Positions 1 to 5,517 of a stretch of DNA of 7,104 bases are shown piece by piece. The notes under the pieces are model-generated. The model had not been told where the DNA came from, ran no database searches, and saw only the letters and a program-made list of their open reading frames with translations. Within the stretch, counting starts at the first letter, position 1, and the number at the start of each line of letters is the position of its first letter. Origin of the DNA: Hyphomicrobiaceae bacterium (GTDB taxonomy: Bacteria; Pseudomonadota; Alphaproteobacteria; Rhizobiales; Hyphomicrobiaceae); contig JAFMSC010000219.1 in the NCBI GenBank assembly GCA_017353825.1, positions 1 to 7,104 of the forward strand, written 5' to 3'. Both the position numbers and the translations under genes were made by a program.

Positions 1-141
1 GATGCGGGGCTCGGCATCGGCTTGCCGCTCACGCGCGCGCTCGCCGAGGCCAACGGCGCCGCCCTGATCGTTGACAGCGCCCCCGGCCGCGGCACCCGCG
101 TGACCATCGCTTTCGGCAAGGACCGGGTGGTGCCAGTGTAA
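1..141 (+). CDS. Sensor histidine kinase, C-terminal end (partial)
   Basis: Frame 1 is open from the first base and stops at TAA 139-141, giving 46 residues. It begins DAGLGIGLPLTRALAEANG and continues through SAPGRGTRVTIAF. This is the end of a HATPase_c (GHKL) ATP-binding domain: the GLGIGL segment is the G2-box lid of histidine kinases, followed by the helix and the conserved S-x-P-G-x-G-T-x-V/F-T-I strand. By family knowledge the protein autophosphorylates on a histidine and passes the phosphate to a response regulator. The sensor domain, H-box, N-box and any partner regulator lie left of the window, so the signal cannot be inferred. It runs convergently with the minus-strand selD operon and is probably an unrelated unit. 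The family call is firm; the specific kinase is unknown. Confidence 0.85.
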   Translation, partial: DAGLGIGLPLTRALAEANGAALIVDSAPGRGTRVTIAFGKDRVVPV

Positions 142-361
142 TGCCCGTTGAAGGCGATGTTCCACTCGATGCGAATGCTTGCGCGAGCAGCGCTCCGATC
201 CGGACGGAGGCGTGCAAGTCGTTGATGGAGGTCCGTGATCGTCTCGTTGCGCCACGCTGACCCGTTGCACGGGGTGCCGGAGTTGATTTCCCCGCCCCGG
301 TCAACACGTTCGCCGCCATGCCTCGCCGACCCAAATTGGCGGGGGAGGGGCGGCCGGCGCG
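142..361. other. Convergent intergenic region, no gene seen
   Basis: This 220-bp gap lies between the histidine kinase stop and the selD stop. I find no convincing coding sequence. A reading frame on the minus strand here is very rich in Arg and Ala and looks like high-GC background. No tRNA-Sec-like cloverleaf is evident. A small inverted repeat (CTCCG 193-197 with CGGAG 205-209) and a loose pairing of CCCCGCC near 291 with GGCGGGG near 338 could act in transcription ending, but neither is followed by a T-run on either strand. Confidence 0.5.
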
Positions 362-1411
362 TCAGCCCTGGACCTTGACGAGGGGAGCTCCGGCCTCGAT
401 GCCGCCGATGATGCCGGCTGCCGAGTGCCCCTGCGACCTGATCAGGCCCAGGATGGCATCGGCATGGGCGCGGTCGCAGGACACCAACAGGCCGCCCGAG
501 GTCTGCGGATCGGTGAGGAGGTGGCGGCGCCACTCCGGCAGGGAGTCGGGCCAGCGGATGCCGTCGCGGTAGCTCGACCAGTTGCGGTGAGAGGCGCCCG
601 TCAGGAACCCCCTCTGCGCGAGCGCGGCGGCATCGGTCAGGAGAGGCACAGCGTCCGCCTCGATGGTAATGGACTTATCGGCGCCGCGCGCCATCTCCAG
701 GGTGTGGCCGAGGACACCGAAGCCGGTCACGTCGGTCAGGGCGTGGACGTGCGCGTTCTGTGCCAGCTCCGCCCCCACCTTGTTGAGTAGGGTGGTGGTG
801 GCGATCATCTCCGAATAGCCCGCGGGCGACAGCTCGCCCCTCTTGATAGCCGCGGAGTAGATGCCCACGCCGACCGGCTTGGTCAGGATCAGCACGTCGC
901 CCGCCTGCGCATGGGAGTTGCGCCGCACGTGCTCGGGCCGGCATGTTCCGATCACGGCGAGGCCGTACACGGGCTCTGGGCAGTCGATCGAATGACCCCC
1001 CGCAACGGGAATGCCGGCAGAGGCGCAGACGGCGGCGCCGCCCTTCAGAATCTCGCGCACTGCGTCGGTCGAGATCTTATCCACGGGCATGCCGAGGATG
1101 GCCAACGCCATGATAGGCTTGCCGCCCATGGCATACACGTCCGACAAGGCGTTGGTGGCGGCGATGCGGCCGAAGTCGAACGGATCGTCAACCATCGGCA
1201 TGAAGAAGTCGGTGGTGGCGATGATGCACGTCGATTGATCGAGCTGCCAGACCGCGGCATCGTCGGCGGTTTCGGTTCCCACCAGGAGCTGGCTGAAGGT
1301 GGCTGCCGCCGGCTGGTCGGCGAGCAGCTGCTGCAGGACGGAAGGCGCGAGCTTGCAGCCACACCCGCCGCCGTGGGCCAGGCTGGTGAGCTTGATGCGG
1401 GGCACGGTCAT
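362..1411 (-). CDS. selD: Selenide, water dikinase (selenophosphate synthase)
   Basis: The 349-residue protein makes selenophosphate from selenide and ATP in the cytosol, releasing AMP and phosphate. Selenophosphate is the donor for selenocysteine, 2-selenouridine in tRNA, selenium cofactors and selenoneine. Length and motifs match E. coli SelD almost position for position: HGGGCGCK (13-20) holds Cys17, Cys19 and Lys20; DDAAV includes Asp51; TTDFF has Asp68; NALSDVYAMGGKP has Asp91; GGHSID is 138-143; LTDVTGFGVLGH has Asp227; DPQTSGG is 301-307. The active-site residue is ordinary Cys (TGT), not a TGA-encoded Sec. The ATG is supported by GGAGGA at 1421-1426, 9 nt upstream. It is the last gene of the six-gene minus-strand run, 72 bp after the DoxX-like gene. 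No selA, selB or mnmH (ybbB/selU) is visible, so its end use cannot be told here. Confidence 0.98.
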   Translation of the reverse strand: MTVPRIKLTSLAHGGGCGCKLAPSVLQQLLADQPAAATFSQLLVGTETADDAAVWQLDQSTCIIATTDFFMPMVDDPFDFGRIAATNALSDVYAMGGKPIMALAILGMPVDKISTDAVREILKGGAAVCASAGIPVAGGHSIDCPEPVYGLAVIGTCRPEHVRRNSHAQAGDVLILTKPVGVGIYSAAIKRGELSPAGYSEMIATTTLLNKVGAELAQNAHVHALTDVTGFGVLGHTLEMARGADKSITIEADAVPLLTDAAALAQRGFLTGASHRNWSSYRDGIRWPDSLPEWRRHLLTDPQTSGGLLVSCDRAHADAILGLIRSQGHSAAGIIGGIEAGAPLVKVQG

Positions 1412-1420
1412 GACCAGGTC

Positions 1421-1426
1421 TCCTCC
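1421..1426 (-). promoter_or_regulatory. Ribosome binding site of selD
   Basis: On the minus strand this reads GGAGGA, a near-perfect Shine-Dalgarno sequence 9 nt before the ATG at 1411. It fixes the selD start, which also aligns with the N-terminus of E. coli SelD. Confidence 0.8.
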
Positions 1427-1483
1427 GACCTTGCGGTTAATCGTAAGTCGCGGGCGCCACAGGGGAAGCAGCCCTTTACGGTA

Positions 1484-2137
1484 TCAGGCGATCCTGCGGT
1501 AGAGGCGCGCAAGGGTGCCGTCGCCGACGAGCGGTCCGTTCGACATGCGCGGGATCAGTCCGTCGAGGCCCAGGCTCCTCCCGGCACTATTGAGCACGAA
1601 GAAACCCTGCACGAAGATGAGGAAGACATAAAGCCAGGGCCACTCGGAGGGGTGGAGATAAAGGCCCAGCCAGAGGTGCGCCACGTAGACCATGCCGATG
1701 ACACCCAACGGCCGGACCAGAAAGCCGAGCATAAAGGATGCTGCAAGTACCAGCTCGAGCAGGAAGACCAGTGGGTCGATGACCGGCAGCAGTGGCACGA
1801 AAACCTCCTTGGCAATCCGCCGGTGAATCTCGAACGCGGCGTTCTCGCCCAGCGCCGCCGTCCAGCCGGCAAACCCCCCCGACACAGGCAGCGGCAGCTT
1901 CCACAGCGAACCCTGGAACCACATGGCGCCGATCATGACGCGCATGAACCAAATGGCGAGGTGGTGGAGCGTGCGCTGTGCGGGATCGTGGACCCAGTTC
2001 CGGTAGGCGATCCAGGCGCTGGCCAGCAGCAGCGCCAGGAACAGCGCCGTCATGAGCCAGCCCAGACCACTGTTGTGGTGGTCAGGGGTGCTGCCGATCA
2101 GAAACAGCCAAGTGTCATAAAACGGGTTGGTGCGCAT
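1484..2137 (-). CDS. DoxX/DoxD-family integral membrane protein
   Basis: This 217-residue protein has about four to five hydrophobic helices (roughly 26-45, 60-77, 113-135, 137-160, 166-183). Family features are a first-loop motif SLWKLP followed by GGFAGW (78-92) and the C-terminal signature AGRSLGLD (185-192), both typical of the DoxX/DoxD (thiosulfate:quinone oxidoreductase small subunit-like) superfamily. Members are small inner-membrane proteins, some tied to quinone-linked sulfur oxidation or redox stress, but most have no proven activity. I see no cysteine pair. The ATG is backed by AGGGAG at 2145-2150, 7 nt upstream. It sits between the transporter permease and selD in the same direction, so a part in selenium handling, for example reduction of the imported oxyanion or membrane redox coupling, is an attractive inference but unproven. 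The family call is good; the function is open. Confidence 0.8.
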   Translation of the reverse strand: MRTNPFYDTWLFLIGSTPDHHNSGLGWLMTALFLALLLASAWIAYRNWVHDPAQRTLHHLAIWFMRVMIGAMWFQGSLWKLPLPVSGGFAGWTAALGENAAFEIHRRIAKEVFVPLLPVIDPLVFLLELVLAASFMLGFLVRPLGVIGMVYVAHLWLGLYLHPSEWPWLYVFLIFVQGFFVLNSAGRSLGLDGLIPRMSNGPLVGDGTLARLYRRIA

Positions 2138-2192
2138 GGGCGATCTCCCTTCGCAGCGTCAGAGTTGAATGCGCCGGCCGCAGTCCCGTGCG

Positions 2193-2213
2193 AGAGGCTC
2201 GCATGAGGCCTCT
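2193..2213 (-). promoter_or_regulatory. Inverted repeat between permease and DoxX-like genes
   Basis: On the minus strand AGAGGC and GCCTCT form a perfect 6-bp stem with a 9-nt loop, inside the 95-bp gap after the permease stop. No U-run follows, so it is not a standard Rho-independent terminator. It could be a processing or mRNA-stability hairpin that separates transporter expression from doxX-selD expression, or it could be chance. Confidence 0.3.
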
Positions 2214-2232
2214 GGCGAGGTTCCGCCATCCA

Positions 2233-3735
2233 TCACGCGGGTGCATCGGCAAGCCGTGTGGCCAGAGTGGAGAGGCGCAATGCCTTCCGCAGGCGCCGCG
2301 ATAGAATATCGATCAGCGCACAGACGGCCACCGTGGCCAGAATCAGCACGACGGCAACGTCGAAGCGCAGCTCGGAGATGGCGGCGTCGACGTGATAACC
2401 AAGCGTCGCAACGCCGAGAATGCCGAAGATCGCGCTCTCGCGCACGATGATCTCCCAGCGATAGAGATTGTAGGCCAGGAACTGGCCGTAGAGCCGCGGG
2501 GTCGTATCGTAGGCATAGAGATTGAGCCCCTTTGGGGCGTCTGCGCGGTAGTCGAGGGCGTCGGCGTGGCGTCCCATCAGGTAGCCGACAATGGCGCCGT
2601 TGTGCACGGTCAGCGCCAGGATCGCCGGCAGCATGGAGGGCCCGAGTAGTTGCAATAGCACGTATGCCAGCATGTACTCCGGCGTCGATCGCATCACAAC
2701 GAGGAGCAACCGGCCGGCGGGCTGGCCTACGCGGCCCATGAACCGGCGCGACACCAGCGGGAACAGCAGGAGCGCCAGCGTCCCCATCCCAACCAGAGCG
2801 ATCTGGGCCAGCACGAGGGTGTTCCAGGCACCGGGCAGGACCTGGTTCCACGCGATCGGCTGCAGCCAGCCCGCAAAGGCGCCCCACGTCGCGAGGCTGC
2901 CGAGGTCGCCGCCGCGCAACGGAGCCGGGACGATGTCGTGGGTGATGAACCGAACGAGGTTGGCAAGGGCCGATCCCCCGCCGACCGCCTCAGGCAGCAA
3001 CAGCAGGCTGGCGACCAGCAGAATGGGCACGGTCGTGGGCCGAGCCCACAGCCGCCGCGTGCCGATCAGCACGTAGAACACGGCGAGCAGCGCCGCCGCC
3101 TCGGCGTATCTGCCCTGCTTGAAATAGCCCTCGAGGTGGAAACCGACGGTGGGTAGGCCGATGAAGCCCAGCACCAGCGTGGACCGCAAGCCGCACTCCA
3201 GGCGGTAGAGCGTATAGGTCTTAAAGCGCCCGGCCACCTCAGGCAGCCGCGCAAAGGCGAAGGCGGAGACGGCCGTGGTGCCGGCCGGCAGCACTCGCTC
3301 GGCGGCCAGGTCCGCCTCCTCGATGATCTCGGCGAACACCTTGGCAAAAATGCCGGCATAAGGGATGGCGATGGCGAGCACGCCGGTGGCGGGGCCCAGG
3401 CCGAACACCTGGATCAGCATGAGGGCCCAGAACAGCTCGTGGATGGAGCGCAGCACCACGGCCGCTAGGCGCACGCCCGCGAACCTTGGGAACAAAATAG
3501 CCAGCGGTAGGCCGGCAGTGGCGCCGATGGCCACGCCGACCACCGCGAAGGCCACCGTCCATACCACGCTCCACGCCTCGACCGAGAGAAAGTCCGGCCG
3601 CAAGACGCCCCGCAGCAGGCGCAGCATCTCCCCCCAAGGGTTCAAGGCGGTGACGGCGATGTCAGCCACCGTCAGGCACGCCAGCGCGCTCAAGAGGAAC
3701 AGCAGGCTGGTGTTGCCGAAGGCGAGACGCTTCAC
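2233..3735 (-). CDS. Fused double permease of a PhnE-type ABC transporter (putative selenium-compound uptake)
   Basis: The 500-residue inner-membrane protein is about twice the size of PhnE (near 260-280 residues) and is an internal duplication. Each half carries the same block with identical spacing, Y-R-x-E-x3-R-x5-G-x2-G-x4-G: Tyr177, Arg178, Glu180, Arg184, Gly190, Gly193, Gly198 in the first and Tyr425, Arg426, Glu428, Arg432, Gly438, Gly441, Gly446 in the second. This is the conserved C-terminal block of phosphonate-type permeases. The halves also share an RS-x-x-E helix start (RSIHE 96-100, RSTPE 349-353). An additional hydrophobic segment near 9-30 opens the protein. One chain could thus supply both permease units of the transporter. 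The start is GTG at 3735, overlapping the ATPase stop as GTGA, with GGGGGA at 3741-3746 as ribosome binding site. Substrate is inferred from neighbours (selD and the binding protein); phosphonate or phosphite cannot be excluded by sequence alone. Confidence 0.88.
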   Translation of the reverse strand: MKRLAFGNTSLLFLLSALACLTVADIAVTALNPWGEMLRLLRGVLRPDFLSVEAWSVVWTVAFAVVGVAIGATAGLPLAILFPRFAGVRLAAVVLRSIHELFWALMLIQVFGLGPATGVLAIAIPYAGIFAKVFAEIIEEADLAAERVLPAGTTAVSAFAFARLPEVAGRFKTYTLYRLECGLRSTLVLGFIGLPTVGFHLEGYFKQGRYAEAAALLAVFYVLIGTRRLWARPTTVPILLVASLLLLPEAVGGGSALANLVRFITHDIVPAPLRGGDLGSLATWGAFAGWLQPIAWNQVLPGAWNTLVLAQIALVGMGTLALLLFPLVSRRFMGRVGQPAGRLLLVVMRSTPEYMLAYVLLQLLGPSMLPAILALTVHNGAIVGYLMGRHADALDYRADAPKGLNLYAYDTTPRLYGQFLAYNLYRWEIIVRESAIFGILGVATLGYHVDAAISELRFDVAVVLILATVAVCALIDILSRRLRKALRLSTLATRLADAPA

Positions 3736-3746
3736 GGCTCTCCCCC
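3732..3746 (-). promoter_or_regulatory. GTGA stop/start overlap and ribosome binding site
   Basis: The ATPase stop TGA (3734-3732) and the permease start GTG (3735-3733) share bases, and GGGGGA lies 5 nt before the GTG. This shows translational coupling of the two transporter subunits and supports the GTG start over any later one. Confidence 0.75.
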
Positions 3747-4541
3747 GAAGTGGCGCAGCAGATCGTTGGCCGTCAGGGCGCCGACGGGCTCGTCGATGAT
3801 CTTGCGGCCCTGTTCCAGGACGACGACACGGTCGGCATGCTCCAGCGCATGATGTACATCGTGCAGGGCCAGCACGAGGGTCTCATGGCGGGACTTGAGG
3901 AGCGCCAGGATCTCGGACCCCTGGATGCGGTCCAGAGCCGATACCGGCTCGTCGCCGACCAGGGTAGGCCGGCCGTTATAGAGCGCGCGCGCCACCGAGG
4001 TGCGCTGCTGTTGACCGCCCGAAAGTGCGCCGGCCGCTTTGAAGATCTCGACCTCAAGGTCGACGCTTGCCAGCACGCCGCGCACCTCGGCCACCTCGCT
4101 GGCGGCCGGCCACACCAGCGTGCGCAGGTTGTAGGCCGTCGAGTGGCGGTCCAGCCGGCCGATGTAGACGTTGTGGAACACCGACAGCGGCTTGACGAGC
4201 GCGGATGCCTGGGGAACGAGGGCCACGTCGTGAGGCCGCTGGGCGTAGAGCAAGCCGAGGAGCGTGGACTTGCCGGCGCCACTGCGGCCCATCACCGCCA
4301 CGTGCTCGCCGGCCCGCACGGTTAGGTCGATATCGATGAGGACAGGCCGGCCGTCATAGCCGGCGCACGCCCGCCTCAACTCGAAGACGACGCCGTCCTG
4401 CTCCCTCTCCCTCCTTGCGGGGAGAGGGCGAGGATGAGGTGCAGCACCCACCTGCGCGCCCTGAGCATGGCCCTCCCCCTCGCCCCGTGCGGTTGGAGCG
4501 CGCGGAGAGGCGAGGAACGCGCGGGAAGAGGGTTCGTCCAT
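3732..4541 (-). CDS. ABC transporter ATP-binding protein (PhnC-like; putative selenium-compound uptake)
   Basis: This cytosolic ATPase powers the transporter. All nucleotide-binding motifs are present: Walker A GRSGAGKST (85-93, Lys91), Q-loop Gln111 in VPQ, signature LSGGQQQR (173-180), Walker B with DEP (TLVGDEP, Asp197 Glu198), D-loop SALD (201-204) and switch His227. Only 20 residues separate Lys91 from Gln111, against roughly 45 in PhnC, so the beta-subdomain is much reduced. The ABC domain itself starts near residue 51 (VVFELRRACAGYDG). Residues about 8-48 are a low-complexity Arg/Pro/Gly stretch encoded by a GC-rich repeat element (separate entry). The ATG at 4541 has no spaced Shine-Dalgarno sequence; an in-frame GTG at 4451 (residue 31) is an alternative start. 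The stop overlaps the permease start by 4 bp. Function is firm; the N-terminus is doubtful. Confidence 0.92.
   Translation of the reverse strand: MDEPSSRAFLASPRAPTARGEGEGHAQGAQVGAAPHPRPLPARREREQDGVVFELRRACAGYDGRPVLIDIDLTVRAGEHVAVMGRSGAGKSTLLGLLYAQRPHDVALVPQASALVKPLSVFHNVYIGRLDRHSTAYNLRTLVWPAASEVAEVRGVLASVDLEVEIFKAAGALSGGQQQRTSVARALYNGRPTLVGDEPVSALDRIQGSEILALLKSRHETLVLALHDVHHALEHADRVVVLEQGRKIIDEPVGALTANDLLRHFGGEP
4400..4530. repeat. GC-rich inverted-repeat element within the ATPase 5' end
   Basis: Two inverted repeats are visible: CCCTCTCC (4403-4410) with GGAGAGGG (4421-4428), an 8-bp stem with a 10-nt loop, and CCTCGCC (4478-4484) with GGCGAGG (4509-4515). Read in the ATPase frame they give PHPRPLPARRERE, a peptide signature that recurs in mis-extended or repeat-invaded reading frames of high-GC Proteobacteria. 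I infer a dispersed intergenic repeat (REP-like or MITE-like) that landed in or beside the ATPase start. Its exact ends cannot be set from one copy. Confidence 0.6.
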
Positions 4542-4542
4542 C

Positions 4543-4598
4543 CTAGTTGATGAGGCCTAGTTGATGAGGCCTAGTTGATGAGGCCTAGTTGATGAGGC
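4543..4598. repeat. Four perfect 14-bp tandem repeats at the end of the binding-protein gene
   Basis: The unit CTAGTTGATGAGGC occurs four times without a mismatch (4543, 4557, 4571, 4585). The copy at 4585-4598 encodes the last residues of the binding protein (LIN and the TAG stop on the minus strand); the other three fill the 43-bp gap to the ATPase almost exactly. The array therefore looks like a local tandem duplication of the gene's 3' end. Because 14 is not a multiple of 3, the repeated TAG stops fall in all three frames. Confidence 0.9.
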
Positions 4599-5460
4599 CG
4601 GTGACCTTGCCCACGTCCTCGATCACCTTGTAGTCGTCGTTGTTGGCGGGAATGAACCTCTTCCTATCGAAGATGGCGAGCAGCTTGGGGTCGTCTACGG
4701 CGAGGATCGCGGCCTGCAGCCTGCCCATGAACCCGGAGCCAAAGCTGGTATCGATGTCGCCCCGCGCCACCCAGTGGTAGTCGGGATAGGTGGGCGTCTC
4801 CCAGATCACCGACACCGCCTTAGTGTCCACTTTGCCGCTCTTGACCTCCTGCTCCCAGACCAAGTGGTTGAGCACGCCCACCTGGTAGGCTCCCGACTGC
4901 ACGAGCTGGATCGTGCGGCTGTGATCGCCGGAGTAGCCGATGCGCGCGAATACCTTCTCTGGGTCTTTGCCCATCGCCTGGCGGATGAAATGCTCAGGGA
5001 AGAGGCGGCCCGACGTGGACGCGCGCGCCCCGAACGTGAAGGTCTTGCCCTCGATGCCCTTTGGAAACTCTTGGGAGAGCTTGAGACCGGTGGATACGTG
5101 CGCGATGAAGTAGCTCTTGAACTGCTGATCCTCCTCGCCTTGCGCCAGGGCCTGCGATCCGGGCACGGCAAGCCGCGCCTGCACGCCCGTAAGCCCGCCA
5201 AACCAGGCGAACTGCACCTGGTTGTTGGTGAAGGCGGTGACGGCGGCGGGATAGCTCTTGACTGGAAGGTATTTGACGGGGACGCCGAGCTTGCCCTCGA
5301 AATACTTGGCGTATTGCGTGAACCGCTCGACGAGGCGAGTCTCGTCCTCATCGGGGATGGCCGTGAATACGAGGGTTGCCTGTTGGGCGAGCGCATAACC
5401 CGCCGTCAGCGCGCTCATCGCAGCCAAAGCAAGAATCGATCGCTTCACTGTTGTCAACAT
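4585..5460 (-). CDS. Periplasmic binding protein, putative selenate/phosphonate-type ABC transporter
   Basis: The 291-residue precursor begins with a Sec signal peptide: basic start (MLTTVKR), hydrophobic core 8-24, likely cleavage after YALA at residue 25. The mature part opens TLVFTAIPDEDETRLVERF and has PVKSYPAAVTAF and AWFGGLTGVQAR (85-96), as in PhnD-type (type 2 periplasmic) binding proteins. STSG at 148-151 corresponds to the Ser/Thr cluster that holds the oxyanion in phosphonate and phosphite binders. The overall pattern fits, from memory, the clade named putative selenate ABC transporter substrate-binding protein (TIGR04553), defined by its closeness to selD, as found here. The ligand of that clade is an inference, not a measurement known to me. 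Start choice: ATG 5460 has GAGGAG 5 nt upstream; the in-frame GTG at 5466 lies inside that site and is less likely. It heads the transporter genes, 57 bp after the methyltransferase. Confidence 0.92.
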   Translation of the reverse strand: MLTTVKRSILALAAMSALTAGYALAQQATLVFTAIPDEDETRLVERFTQYAKYFEGKLGVPVKYLPVKSYPAAVTAFTNNQVQFAWFGGLTGVQARLAVPGSQALAQGEEDQQFKSYFIAHVSTGLKLSQEFPKGIEGKTFTFGARASTSGRLFPEHFIRQAMGKDPEKVFARIGYSGDHSRTIQLVQSGAYQVGVLNHLVWEQEVKSGKVDTKAVSVIWETPTYPDYHWVARGDIDTSFGSGFMGRLQAAILAVDDPKLLAIFDRKRFIPANNDDYKVIEDVGKVTGLIN

Positions 5461-5465
5461 TGTCA

Positions 5466-5471
5466 CTCCTC
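5466..5471 (-). promoter_or_regulatory. Ribosome binding site of the binding-protein gene
   Basis: The minus strand reads GAGGAG, ending 5 nt before ATG 5460. A GTG that overlaps its last base would extend the protein by two residues (MT) but would have no room for a ribosome binding site, so the site decides for ATG 5460. Confidence 0.75.
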
Positions 5472-5517
5472 GGACAAGTGCGTGCCTAGCGGTTCTTCGC
5501 GTACCGGCAGCGAAAGG

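Noticed and set aside
13..20. Possible selenocysteine (TGA) in SelD, since many SelD proteins are selenoproteins
   Set aside because: The catalytic position 17 of the SelD protein (coordinates here are residues) is encoded by TGT, a normal cysteine; no in-frame TGA occurs in selD or in the other genes.
142..361. tRNA-Sec (selC) or a Rho-independent terminator downstream of selD
   Set aside because: No acceptor stem/CCA or long variable arm pattern was found, and the inverted repeats present are short, widely spaced and lack T-runs.
911..2206. A 431-codon plus-strand open frame opposite selD and the DoxX-like gene
   Set aside because: It spans two well-supported minus-strand genes and their gap; its composition (rich in His, Gly, Arg, Gln) is that of an antisense shadow in high-GC DNA, with no recognisable domain.
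4543..4598. CRISPR array or attachment site
   Set aside because: The 14-bp units are head-to-tail without spacers and one unit is simply the end of a coding gene; there are no cas or integrase genes nearby.
2233..5460. Annotation as a plain phosphonate uptake system phnCDE
   Set aside because: There is no C-P lyase or other phosphonate gene, the permease is a double-length fusion, the ATPase has an unusual short interval, and selD is the neighbour; gene symbols phnC, phnD and phnE would over-claim the substrate.
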